A stretch of DNA of 64,000 bases, taken from NCBI GenBank assembly GCA_034231615.1, contig CM067317.1, positions 48,675,376 to 48,739,375 of the forward strand. Direction: 5' to 3'. The notes below the pieces were generated by a model that saw only the letters and a list, made by a program, of their open reading frames with translations, searched no databases and was not told the DNA's origin. The stretch is from Meghimatium bilineatum (lineage: Eukaryota > Mollusca > Gastropoda > Stylommatophora > Philomycidae). The position numbers were made by a program, and so were the translations under genes. Within the stretch, counting starts at the first letter, position 1. Each line of letters opens with the position of its first letter. This document shows positions 10,709 to 21,200 of this stretch, in pieces.

Positions 10709-11223
10709 CAATCTTCGTATCTACGGTCACCGCGCTAAAAATAGCACACTGTTGACATTTTTAAACAAGCGACGTCATTGAGTTCCGCTAGAAAATCCGG
10801 CAACCAATCAAATCCCGCGTGCGATGACGTCACACATAATAAAAAATGGACATTCAAATGTCATGAGAGGGGAGACCCCCTCAACCCCCCCCTTTTTATG
10901 CCACCACCTTCCCCTGGGGAGAGACCCCCATGCCCCCTTTTTAAACATTCATATGCCATGTATTCCCCCCACTTTTTTATACCACCCCTTCCTCTCCTTT
11001 TTTATTATTTTCTATCTCCTTTATTTTCCTTAAAACCACACACAACCTTAACTAACTAACCTCGGATCTCCAAAACGATTCCCGCGCGAACCGTGATATC
11101 ATAACCTCTCGCAAGCCGTGGCACATTTCCGCGCGAACAGTGGATCAGCGCAACTACAGCTTTGGGGAATACCTCAAAACTAGGTCAAATTCCACCATGA
11201 CCGTAGTTACGTGGATTGCGCCA
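10709..11223. mobile_element. terminal-inverted-repeat DNA element, copy 2 (deleted form)
   Basis: It shares both ends and most of the interior with copy 1 but is only 515 bp. It is flanked by AATCACAA at 10701-10708 and again at 11224-11231, an 8-bp duplication as expected for hAT- or P-type transposases. Removing the element and one repeat joins the two RT halves in frame, which fixes the insertion point. It has no coding capacity. Confidence 0.8.
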
Positions 11224-11231
11224 AATCACAA

Positions 11232-11593
11232 ATACTAATTGGACAGACTTCAAATCAAGAGACATACTGAGGAGACAAAACATGAATATGTGACGAACAT
11301 CATCAGAAAACGTCGCTGGACATACATCGGCAACATACTTAGACTGAAGGAAGACAGAATTCCACGACAAGCCTATATGTGGACACCAGACGGTAAAGAA
11401 AACAGGAAAGACAAAAAACAACGCTCAGAAGAACATTTATGAATGAATTAAAATCAACAGGCATAAATGTACAAGACCTGCAATCCTTGGCAACTGACCG
11501 ACATGCATGGAGAACTATGACATCCGTCCTATGTGCCAAACTGGCAAAACAGGAACTGACTGAGGTGCACAAGAATAAAACAATTTCTTAGTC
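11232..11593 (+). pseudogene. non-LTR reverse transcriptase C-terminal fragment, right part
   Basis: After NTNWTDFKSRDILRRQNMN there is a frameshift. The next segment reads RKRRWTYIGNILRLKEDRIP and RQAYMWTPDGKE, the classic RRW.IG..LR..DRIPR.A..W.P.GK block of RTE/CR1-like C-termini. A second shift near 11442 leads to LATDRHAWRTMTSVLCAKLA. The element ends near CTGACTGA (about 11560). A 47-bp copy of the same 3' end lies at 47642. Confidence 0.75.
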
Positions 11594-11960
11594 ACTTGGT
11601 GCTCCAAGTAATTAATTCCTAGTTTGGAGGCACATGTATATATCACTTCTGAATCAATGTTCCCGGACAGTAAAATTGGTTAAACAAACACAATTCTTAC
11701 GGCTTATATATATATATATATATATGCACTGGAAAAAAAATGATTCCTCAGAACATCGAAGACCAAGCAAGATCACTAAAGAAAACATTCGGAGAAAACT
11801 GGTTAACAAGGTTCACTAAAGACAAGTGCACTATTTGGCTATAAACATGAAATGATATCCTGGAAAAGATCATAACTGAAGGGATGACGTCAAGATAACG
11901 AAACAGGGGTACAACACGAAGTAGTGGTCAGAAGATAGCAAATACCGCCTGAACTTTGAA

Positions 11961-12164
11961 CGAACAGAACCAGCAAGATTGGAACAGAACCAGCAAGATT
12001 GGAACAGAACCAGCAAGATTGGAACAGAACCAGCAAGATTGGAACAGAACCAGCAAGATTGGAACAGAACCAGCAAGATTGGAACAGAACCAGCAAGATT
12101 GGAACAGAACCAGCAAGATTGGAACAGAACCAGCAAGATTGGAACAGAACCAGCAAGATTGGAT
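11961..12164. repeat. minisatellite, 20-bp period, ~10 perfect copies
   Basis: The unit GAACAGAACCAGCAAGATTG repeats essentially without variation and ends in a GATC variant. Because 20 is not a multiple of three, all frames cycle, and every ORF through it is low complexity. Confidence 0.97.
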
Positions 12165-12284
12165 CAAAAGATGTGATGACTTCTACATCAAACCAACGCC
12201 CATTCTGAAGACTCGCACTGACCCAGTAGGGGTGTTTTCGCAGTTCTAGAGAAACGAAAAAGAAAATTGGGGGTTCCTATTTTA

Positions 12285-12640
12285 GGAATGTCCATAAATT
12301 ATGTCAACAAACAGAAGTGGGTCTGATACAGTTTAACAAGAGTTGGCATCAACGATTAGGAGGGGTATGATACAGGGCATTCTTATTCGTAGGACATAGG
12401 ATACTTTGTTTACATAAGTTGACGTCAACAATGTGAAGGGGTTTCATACAGTTTGACAGTTGTTAACACAAGGGAGAGGAGGGTTTTGAGAAAAGTAGAG
12501 TCACCAATTAGAAGGTGGTTTGATAAAATTTGACAATTGTTAAATGGTAGAGGAGGGTTTGACAGAAGATGACGTCAACAGAAACGTTCGTATACACTAA
12601 TTCAATTTCGTGAATTTGAATTGATTTTGAAAAAACCTGC
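12285..12640 (+). repeat. dispersed repeat with GACGTCAACA and TTTGACARTTGTT motifs
   Basis: The sequence GTTGACGTCAACAATGTGA, a G-rich run, TTTCATACAGTTTGACAG and TTGTTAAC matches, in reverse orientation, 38230-38350 and the right end of 54270-54820. Two or three degenerate ~60-bp internal repeats are visible. I cannot assign it to a transposon class. Confidence 0.55.
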
Positions 12641-12669
12641 AAAAAATTCAGTATCTTTTCGTAATTATC

Positions 12670-12953
12670 TTGATACAAGTATTCTCATGAAGTTGGGGTT
12701 ACATTTGATACAAGTATTCTCATGAAGTTGGGGTAACATTTGATACAAGTATTCTCATGAAGTTGGGGTAACATTTGATACAAGTATTCCCATGAAGTTG
12801 GGGTAACATTTGATACAAGTATTCTCATGAAGTTGGGGTAACATTTGATACAAGTATTCTCATGAAGTTGGGGTTACATTTGATACAAGTATTCTCATGA
12901 AGTTCGGGTTACATTTGATACAAGTATTCTCATGAAGTTGGGGTTACATTTGC
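12670..12953. repeat. minisatellite, 35-bp period, ~8 copies
   Basis: The unit is TTGATACAAGTATTCTCATG followed by AAGTTGGGGTWACAT. Single-base variants occur in copies four and seven. Confidence 0.95.
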
Positions 12954-13546
12954 TTGACCTTATCTCAGCGGCTAAGTCAGGTTGCTGAATTCTTGACCGT
13001 TTGTTGACATGAGGGAGTGGGGGGGGGGGGGTGAACAATTTGAGAACAAAATTGACGTAATGTTATGGACATCTCCACATAAACTACAAATATAAAGGTG
13101 TAAACCCGGTAAAAATGCTGTTTCGTCCACCATTGGGCTATATAACGTTACGGATTTCCCTTGAAAAACCAATCATATCTATTCACACCTTAGACAAGAA
13201 TTCTTAGAGAATTAATTATTAATTCTAAACACTGATTCTAATCCTTCTCCCCCCTCCCAAAAAATATATAAACTAATTCTAATCCTTTTAACCCCCCTAA
13301 AAGTCACAATGGTGGACGAAACAGCAGATGCGCCGTAAACCCTTCTGCCATAGCAAGTACAACATGAAATTTAGTACTTGGGACAATGTAGATAATAACA
13401 TTCCCCCCTCCCCCATTGTTTCTCCAAAGAAAAGTTAAGCCAATGTGCCACGACAGCGAGGAAATGATCTTATGCATGGACATTATTCGACCCCCCACCC
13501 TCTATCCTCCCAAGACATATCTAAGAAGAAGCCCACACACACATAC
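12954..13546. other. unannotated stretch with a fragment of the dispersed GACGTC repeat
   Basis: Around 13000-13090 the phrases TTGTTGACATGAGGGAGTGG, a G10+ tract and GTTATGGACATC resemble the repeat seen at 54780. The rest has C-rich tracts (13245, 13290, 13405, 13490) and no gene. Confidence 0.4.
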
Positions 13547-13752
13547 GTATAGTTAAACTGAGGCTGCGTTGAACATATATAGTTAAAATGAGGCTGCGTT
13601 GAACATAACATATATAGTAAAAATGAGGCTGCGTTGAACATAACATATATAGTTAAAATGAGGCTGCGTTGAACATAACATATATAGTTAAAATGAGGCT
13701 GCGTTGAACATAACATATATAGTTAAAATGAGGCTGCGTTGAACATAACATT
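13547..13752. repeat. minisatellite, 35-bp period, ~6 copies
   Basis: The unit is GAGGCTGCGTTGAACATAAC followed by ATATATAGTTAAAAT. The first copy lacks the ATAAC segment. Confidence 0.95.
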
Positions 13753-14680
13753 GTAATTGTTTTGATAATTGCAATTTAAACATTTATTTGTATCCCGACG
13801 TATGTGTAATAGCGGGGGGTTGTGAGAAATGCAAACAAGAAGAAAGACAACTACAGACTTCGAAGTCTAGTTATGAACAACAGCCATTTTGCACTTACCT
13901 GAAAAATTTGTCTGTATTGTTTGCAAGACTCTCATCAAAACTTAAACATCCAATTTCTCCGGGGAAACAAATGAAGGTTAGAATAAAGGTATCGAATATA
14001 GTGAGCTGTCCATTCATAACAGGGACTAGTTTTTGTGCGTGTGGAAATGTTGTTTTTTTATGTCCGAGGATCGATAGTAGATTTTAGTATATTCCAATTT
14101 TGAAATCAACTCCCGCGAAATGGTGAAATAATAAACACAAATTATAGAAAAAAAAATTCCTTCCCGTTGTACAAACACAACTCAGCAACAAGCGCTTTCA
14201 CGATATATCTAACCCCGTTAGGGAACAGTATAACTTAATGAAATTATTTATAGAAAAGTGTGCACGCGAACTTACGTTTTCAGGTGCAAGATTTCATTAT
14301 GCACTCTATAACTCGGTTCGATATTAGCACATTAGCAGTCGAAATCACATTATGAATAAATGTTTTAATAGCGTGAAGCGACACGACTGAGGCATAGAAC
14401 TATTACCCCGTACTGAAGTTCAGAACTTCGGTGTTGCGGTGAAGGGTAAGCGCGCGCCCACTGTGGAAAACCGAATTGTGATTGACAGAAGATTCTTGCG
14501 TTTGATTGGTCGTAGCAGTTGACTGTTGATAATCTACGGGTCTAAATTGTGCGAGAGAAGGGACGTAATCGTTTCTAGAACACACACAAGAGTTACATAC
14601 AAACGTAAACAACTCTGGGTGTGTGAGTTTTTTTTTACCTCCAGGACTAATTAATGGATTAAGCACTACACATGAAGAGT
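13753..14680. other. unannotated stretch
   Basis: A 99-codon plus frame at 13788-14087 has no recognisable domain and no supporting context. The rest has only short frames. No array or RNA gene is seen. Confidence 0.4.
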
Positions 14681-14750
14681 GGTAGCCTAGTTGATAGTGA
14701 GCTGGCTAACTATCACCGGGTTACAGTGTGCTAGGTTCGAAACCACGTTT
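14681..14750 (+). mobile_element. tRNA-like SINE head
   Basis: GTAGCCTAGTTGATAGTGAGC resembles an A box and, about 40 bases on, GGTTCGAAACC matches the B-box consensus GGTTCRANNCC. There is no acceptor-stem pairing to make a true tRNA. The downstream body up to about 15000 is unique in the window, so its length cannot be set. Confidence 0.5.
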
Positions 14751-15055
14751 CGAAAATAATATTAATATGGCCCAGGTCGCAAAATACGTTTGGCCTGACA
14801 CGAACGCTCTTACAGTCAACCGAGCTGTAAATCTTTGCGTGACGCATGCGTTAGAAGAGGTAGATACAGCGAGGAAGGGAACTGACCATCCTCATTCCCG
14901 ACGGCAGGTTGCTACCATGGGATTTACCTCTACCTTTAGTACACGAATCTATTTGACATCAATTCTAGTATTACTTTTGGGCATAAGACTGTCCCTGAAT
15001 GTTTGAATGTAGAAGGAAATTCTCAAACTCTGTCCTCGTGGAGTTCTTTTGCTAA

Positions 15056-15325
15056 CCAAGTAATTTATGAAAGGTATGTATTCACTATGTAATTTATGAA
15101 AGGTATGTATTCACTATGTAATTTATGAAAGGTATGTATTCACTATGTAATTTATGAAAGGTATGTATTCACTATGTAATTTATGAAAGGTATGTATTCA
15201 CTATGTAATTTATGAAAGGTATGTATTCACTATGTAATTTATGAAAGGTATGTATTCACTATGTAATTTATGAAAGGTATGTATTCACTATGTAATTTAT
15301 AAATGCTATGTATTCACTATGTAAG
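15056..15325. repeat. minisatellite, 29-bp period, ~9 copies
   Basis: The unit is ATGTAATTTATGAAAGGTAT followed by GTATTCACT. Copies are identical until the last, which has AAATGCT in place of GAAAGGT. Confidence 0.97.
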
Positions 15326-15719
15326 TCTGGTTCATGATTCTTGAATAATAAAATGTAACCCTGTTCACTCTAAGAATGAAGTGAGTCAGTGCCTCTTATT
15401 GGTTGTTGGACGCAGAACGCATTAAACGATTGTTAAGTGCTAATAATATAGTTTCTTTTTTTAAATTTCGCTTTTAAATGTTATTTAAATATTGTTTTAA
15501 ATTGTTTTTATATGTTTTAAATAATATTGTTTTCACATGTCATCATCTGTTTAAAAATCACCTGTTGTCGCGGATTCGGGTGGGGAGGGGGTGAGGGAGG
15601 TGTGAATACGAAGAGAGTGAGATCTCTGTGAAAAGATCCGAAGGTCACATAATCAACATTTGACTGGGACTTTAGGTCTATATACTTTTGTATGGTTGCC
15701 AGCGTGGATTAAAAAAAAC
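15326..15719. other. unannotated AT-rich stretch
   Basis: No gene, RNA or regular repeat is visible. A run of TTTTAAAT-like words lies at 15450-15540. Confidence 0.4.
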
Positions 15720-15940
15720 TTTCGTTACAGCATGTTTTTCTATGAAGGCACGAAGGCTTTCTTCTACGGGCTGTGGAAATAAAGGCAGTTTTGGTAGCAG
15801 TCGCCGCGACATGTACAGGAAGGATTTTGATTGTACCTCCGAAGAAAAGATCATGTCCTAACCGTGGATAGAACCCAGTACCTTAATAGGTATGAGAGCA
15901 GAGCTCTAACCAAACGGTCATGCTCTCCACCTCGAATGAA
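15720..15940 (-). mobile_element. tRNA-derived SINE, family 2
   Basis: On the minus strand GACCGTTTGGTTAGAGC lies upstream of GGGTTCTATCC, placed like the A and B boxes of a tRNA. The body read on plus (GACATGTACAGGAAGGA, TTGATTGTACCTCCGAA, TCCTAACCGT) is shared with 62395-62600 in the same orientation. Both copies have drifted from the B-box consensus. Confidence 0.65.
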
Positions 15941-16030
15941 TAATAAATACTATACTCTTGGATGGTTGCTGGAAGGGAGAGGGGATCACTTATGGGAATA
16001 TCTCTTGTGTCATGATTAATCAAGAATCAA

Positions 16031-16240
16031 GACTACAGTTATACAGTTATATACAGTTATATACAGTTATATACAGGTGTATACAGTTATATACAGGTGT
16101 ATACAGTTATATACAGGTGTATACAGTTATATACAGTTATATACAGTTATATACAGTTATATACAGTTATATACAGTTATATACAGTTATATACAGTTAT
16201 ATACAGTTATATACTGTTATATACAGTTATATACAGTTAT
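16031..16240. repeat. minisatellite, 10-bp period, ~21 copies
   Basis: The unit is ATACAGTTAT, with three ATACAGGTGT variants near the left end and one ATACTGTTAT near the right. It produces Tyr/Ile/Gln-rich spurious ORFs. Confidence 0.97.
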
Positions 16241-16334
16241 AGCCTTCTCATTTTGATAACAAAAAAAATGCACAATTATTAATGTGATATATCAACACAT
16301 TTTCTAAATATTTGAAAACAAAAAGACACTTTAA

Positions 16335-16622
16335 TTTCTTAACGGGCTCAAACATAAATCCAATACACAAAATATATTATATGTACACGTTGTACTCTCG
16401 TAGACATATTTATCAAGCATAAATCCTGCACAAAAAAAGTAAATAGAAAACATCAAGATAGCCTTGAACAAATATGTACTAAATGCAACCACAGCGACAC
16501 ATCTGGCTTTGGAACGACAGCTTAAGCTCTCACCCCTACGCTTAACGGCAAGCGTGAATAAGATCAACTATCATTCATTCACATGCGGACAGACAAAATC
16601 CTACATACTAAACATATAAGAT
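16335..16622. repeat. ~70-bp dispersed unit, seen three times around the SINEs
   Basis: Phrases such as AACATAAATCCWAYACACAAA, ATATATTATAT, GTACACG and CTCGYARACATAT occur at 16345-16410, 16781-16845 and 17118-17180. The two retroposons of this locus lie between these copies. Frames within it are not credible genes. Confidence 0.55.
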
Positions 16623-16780
16623 TCCGCCGAAGACAGATGTGTTGGGCCATTAGCGCAAATAAAACGGCAACACAACCATTTCCATTCTCTGGACTTCATT
16701 CAACTGGAAATCTTGTAGAACCATTGTCCCACTACAAGAGAATTCCAGTGGGAGTTTGAGAATGAACGCTGAAGAAGAAG
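16623..16780 (+). mobile_element. 158-bp truncated retroposon sharing the GAA tail
   Basis: It is bounded by the 13-bp direct repeat aaacatataagat (16610-16622 and 16781-16793). It ends GGAGTTTGAGAATGAACGC and TGAAGAAGAAG, the tail of the main SINE family, but its 5' part is different. GAAGACAGATGTGTTGGGCC resembles the GAAGTCGGATGTGTCAGGCC block of the SINE. It may be a diverged subfamily. Confidence 0.75.
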
Positions 16781-16851
16781 AAACATATAAGATGTACACG
16801 GTGCACGCTCGCAAACATATTTATTCAACAAAAATTCCGCCCATGTTTTCG

Positions 16852-17117
16852 CCGAGGCTCGAAAGGGGAGCAAAGAATAGCAACACCGTTTACCTTCCAT
16901 GCATGTCGTAAAAGACGACTAAGGAGGTTATGGGACGGAGTTGGCTGTCCCATCCCATATAGGGTCAGTTACCCAAAACCATGCAGAAGTCGGATGTGTC
17001 AGGCCGAAAGGCACAGATATCGCAGCAATGTTGTAAACCATGACACAACGCATTCCGTTCTCCGATATACATCATGCTAATCTGCAGGAGTTTGAGAACG
17101 AACGCAGAAGAAGAAGA
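16852..17117 (+). mobile_element. SINE-like element, main family, best-preserved copy
   Basis: This copy runs from GAGGCTCGAAAGGGGAGC to GAACGAACGCAGAAGAAGAAG and contains every landmark of the family. The block GTCAGGCCGAAAGGC followed by ACAGATATCGCAGCAA closely resembles the 5' leader of the LINE at 18058 (CATCCAGCCAAAAGGCGCAC, AGATAATCAGG). I infer a composite of LINE leader and LINE tail. Confidence 0.85.
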
Positions 17118-17189
17118 TGAAGAAACATAAATCCTACACACAAAATATATTATATCGACATGTACGGTCGTAAACATATACTATGTAAT

Positions 17190-17589
17190 CACACTGGCAG
17201 GTTCTCGTGTGCTGGACAGAATATCTTCTAGTGATATAAGTTGTGCGTAAAGAAAAAAGTATATCTAGTAATGTAGAATTAATATGAATCCAAATTGCGC
17301 ACCCTGGACTGTGAGTATGTCTCTATACAAAATATTTTAAAAATTGAATGATGGACTGCAGGAAGCGATTCGTACCTGTCAAGAAAGAATTTATACTGAT
17401 GTGATGTGTTCTGGCGGTTCTGGGAATACCTATCAGTTGGTATCTAAGCTGAATCTCACTCATATTCGTCCTACTGATGGACATTATCATACACCTACAA
17501 TATTTTTTGTAGACTTTTCATAAAATATCTCCACTCTGTTTTACTGACATTAATAGGTAAATATATCCATTCGTTTCATCAACTGTTTT
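17190..17589. other. unannotated stretch
   Basis: No gene or RNA is visible. The right edge grades into the 35-bp minisatellite with loosely similar ATCTCCAYTCTGTTTACTGAC words. Confidence 0.4.
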
Positions 17590-18057
17590 AATCTCACATC
17601 TCCATTATCTTCCAACTGGTTTACGGACAGTTATAACCACACACTTCCAACCGATTTACTGACAGTTATAACCACATACTTCCAACCGGTTTACGGTCAG
17701 TTATAAGCATACACTTCCAACCGATTTACGGACAATTATAAATAACCACATACTTCCAACCCGTTTACAGACAGTTATAACCACATACTTCCAACCCGTT
17801 TATAGACAGTTATAACCACATACTTCCAACCCGTTTACAGACAGTTATAACCACATACTTCCAACCCGCATACAGACAGTTATAACCACACACTTCCAAC
17901 CCGTTTACAGACAGTTATAACTACACACTTCCAACCGGTTTACGGACAGCTATAACCTCATACTTCCAACCCGCGTATAGACAGTTATAACCACACACTT
18001 CCAACCCGTTTACTGACAGTTATAACCACACACTTCCAACCGGTTTACGGACAGCTA
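17590..18057. repeat. minisatellite, 35-bp period, left segment, split by a LINE
   Basis: The unit is CACTTCCAACCCGTTTACAG followed by ACAGTTATAACCACA, with many CCGCGTAYAGA and CCGGTTTACGG variants. The array is interrupted at 18057 by the 4.05-kb LINE and resumes at 22111. The 11 bases ACGGACAGCTA (18047-18057) are repeated at 22111-22121 as the target duplication. Confidence 0.95.
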
Positions 18058-18132
18058 CTCCATCGAGACCAGCACCGTGCAGAGGTGATGGGGCTTAGTT
18101 CAGCCATCAGGGGCTGGAAACTAAGACTGGTC
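18058..18132 (+). ncRNA. candidate HDV-like self-cleaving ribozyme at the LINE 5' end
   Basis: Helices seen on paper are P1 18058-18064 with 18087-18093 (CTCCATC/GATGGGG, one U-G pair), P2 18067-18072 with 18127-18132 (GACCAG/CTGGTC, perfect), P3 18074-18076 with 18084-18086 (ACC/GGT) around a 7-nt L3, and P4 18101-18105 with 18112-18116 (CAGCC/GGCTG). The joining strand before P2' holds CTAAG, as in J4/2 of HDV-like ribozymes of other retrotransposons. The order P1-P2-P3-P1'-P4-P2' is the HDV nested pseudoknot. Its first base directly follows the target duplication, where such ribozymes cut. The first base is C rather than the usual G, and P1.1 is not evident. CTTAGTT after P1' could alternatively pair with AACTAAG. 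Confidence 0.6.
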
Positions 18133-18226
18133 GGGCAGTCCCACTCGAGCAGGACCATAGTCCTGCCCTAGTAAGCAGAGTGCTGAAGACGGAGGCATCC
18201 AGCCAAAAGGCGCACAGATAATCAGG

Positions 18227-21200
18227 ATGCCACGCACAAAACACAATGGAAACATGTCTACATCTATAAATAGTTATGGTGCCTGCCCTGTGGCGGACGT
18301 TCAGGCAGGGACGGTGCCGGGCCCTATACCTCGAAGGGGCCCAACCTCAGTTACTGGAAGTCCTTCTCAATTGCCCCGAGGAGCCAGGAGGCAAGGGAAT
18401 AAAGCTACTGGCCAAACAAACAAACGACCAATAAAAATAATGCACTGGAATGCTGAGGGTGTCAACAGTAAAAGATATGGATACAGCAAAAAATTGGAAC
18501 TTGAAAATGTCCTCAGTGAAGAACAAGTTAACATATGCTGTATCCAAGAAACACACATCAGCAGCGACATAGCCTTCAAAATCAGAGGCTACCAGTGCTA
18601 CCGATGTGACCGAAAGGACAGGCGAAAGGGTGGAATTCTGACACTTGTTAAAAACAATATCAGTGCATGTCAGCTGGAAGTATATATGGAAGGGGCAGAA
18701 TACCAGATGCTCCACCTAAAAACAGACAGTGCAGAATTCCATCTCCTGAACTACTACTGCCCAAATGATAAACCATTGGCACTAGACACAATTCCAGACA
18801 AAGAGAGACTTATGGTGTGTGGTGACTTCAACAGCCACTCTCAGAGCTGGGGCTACGATCATATCGACAAGAGAGGTGAGGAACTTGAGAGCTGGCAGGA
18901 TGAAAATAATCTCATCCTTATTAACCAGCCAGCTGACTCACCAACCTTCTACTCGAGAGCATGGCACACCACCTCTACACCAGATCTGGCATTCCACTCA
19001 CCAGGCCTGGAATGGAACATCACACGTGTCGTTGGAAAGCAGCTTGGGGGTAGTGACCACAGACCAGTATTTCTGGAAATCCACAATGAATTTACCAAGG
19101 ACAGCAGCACGCTCACTAGGTGGAACTATAAGAGGGCAGACTGGAAAATGTACCAGCATTTAACCAGTGTTCTAGCTAAGGACATGAACTTGGACAAAGA
19201 CATCAATAGAGCAGTGAGTGAATTTAATAAATGTATACTACATGCTGCTAGTAAAACCATACCCAGGGGAGCACGCAAAAACTACAAACCCTACTGGAAT
19301 GATGAACTGGAAAAGCTGCAAAATGAGATGGAAACATCTAGACAGCAGGCTGAGAACAGACCTAGCCAAGAACATCACAACAAATATCAGCAAACAAAGG
19401 CTAAATTTCAAAGAGCCAAGTTACAAGCCAGACGGAGTAGCTGGAAAGAAAAAACAGAGTCGCTGAACCTAGAAAGAGATACTAGGAAATTATGGAAACT
19501 TGTAAAACAACTAAATGATGAAGGTACATGGAGAAATACCAGGATCACACTTTATAAAGATAGAGACATTTTAACAGGTAAACATGCAGCTGATTACTTT
19601 GCAGATTCCTTTGCAGAAGACAATAACATCCAAGTCAGCCCAGACAAACAACAGGAGGTTCGAGAGAACCAGCAAAACATTGGACAAGGCGAACCTATAC
19701 CTGAAGTCATGGAGGCACCAATCACAATGAGAGAACTGGAGCATGCAATATCCAAATTGAAAATGAAAAAGTCCCCTGGAGCTGATGGAGTGTCCAATGA
19801 AATGATTAGAAACCTGGGAATTGCAGCAAGAGCAAAGCTACTGCAGATCTTTAACACAAGCTGGTCCACGGGTAATGTACCACAGGCGTGGAGAGAAGCA
19901 ATAATGATACCACTCCTCAAATCAGGAAAAGATGGCAACACAGTCTCCAACTACAGGCCCATCAGCCTCACAAGCTGTCTATGCAAAACAATGGAACGCA
20001 TTATCAATCTTAGGATGCAGTGGTACCTTGAAAGTGAAAACCTTCTGGTATCACAGCAAGCAGGTTTCAGACAGTGCTACTCTACTGAAGATCAGGCAAC
20101 CTACCTCTCCCAAGAGATTGAGGATGCCTTCCAAGAAAAGAAACTGGTACTAGCAGCATGGATAGACCTCAGGAAAGCATTTGATAAGGTCTGGAAAGAA
20201 GGGCTCCTAAAGAAATTGCGAAATTGCAGGGTTAGCTCAAGAATGTACAAATGGGTAAAAACATACCTGCATAATAGAAGAGCCAGGGTACAATTAGATG
20301 GTCGCAAGAGCAAGAAGGTTCTACTGCGTCATGGAGTCCCCCAGGGAGGAGTCCTGTCGCCCACACTTTTCTTGGTTTACATCAATGACCTAGTTGCTGA
20401 ACTACCACACGGGATCAAAGTGGCAATGTATGCTGACGACCTGGTGATCTGGTGCACAGAAGAACATGCGACAGTGGCCACTAAACAAATACAAAGAGCT
20501 ATCGATGCCCTAACCTTATGGGCTAATAGATGGTGCGTCAGCATTAACACAGATAAGTGCAGCACTACACTTTTTACTCTCTCACCAAAACAAAAAGCCG
20601 GTCATATTAAAATAGATGGAGAGCTCTTGAAAGAAGACAAACAACCCACATACCTCGGAGTTACTTTTGATGATAAACTGACATGGAAGCAGCACATAAA
20701 CAAAGCAACAACAAAAGCCAGGAGGAAGTTAGCTATCCTGAGAAAACTAAGTGGAACCACATGGGGAGCCAGTGGGAATATACTCAGTAAAGTTTACCAG
20801 CAAGGCATAAGACCACACCTGGAATATGGTTCAGCAGCATGGTGTCCTGCATCAAACACCACATTACAAGATCTAGATAAAGTGCAAAACCAGGCACTTA
20901 GAATAATGTTGGGAGCAATGAAATCAACACCCATAGCAGAGATGCAGAAAATGGGAAGAATGCAAACACTTGGCGAACGCAGAGACACAAAAGTACTAAT
21001 TCAGGCAGAAAAGTTTCATTGTATGCCAAGTCATCCAATGAAGGAGAGATTCCAAAATCTAGCAATGGGACGACTGAAAAGAAGCAGCTTTATCCATCAA
21101 GCTAAACGACTCCGCAGACAACTTACAGACCTACCTGAAGTTGACAGCCCCTTAAGGCCTGTACCAGAACAAACCCCGTGGAGTGAAAGGCATGGAATGC

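Noticed and set aside
13010..13035. G-run as a quadruplex or telomere-like signal
   Set aside because: It is a single homopolymer without the spaced G-tracts of a quadruplex or any TTAGGG repeats.
16852..16960. A ribozyme in the SINE head, suggested by GACTAAGGAGGTT
   Set aside because: The CTAAG word and a small P4-like stem can be drawn, but I could not find matching P1 and P2 strands upstream.
18347..18715. Antisense ORFs within the LINE coding region
   Set aside because: They are shadows of the polyprotein frame and have no independent support.
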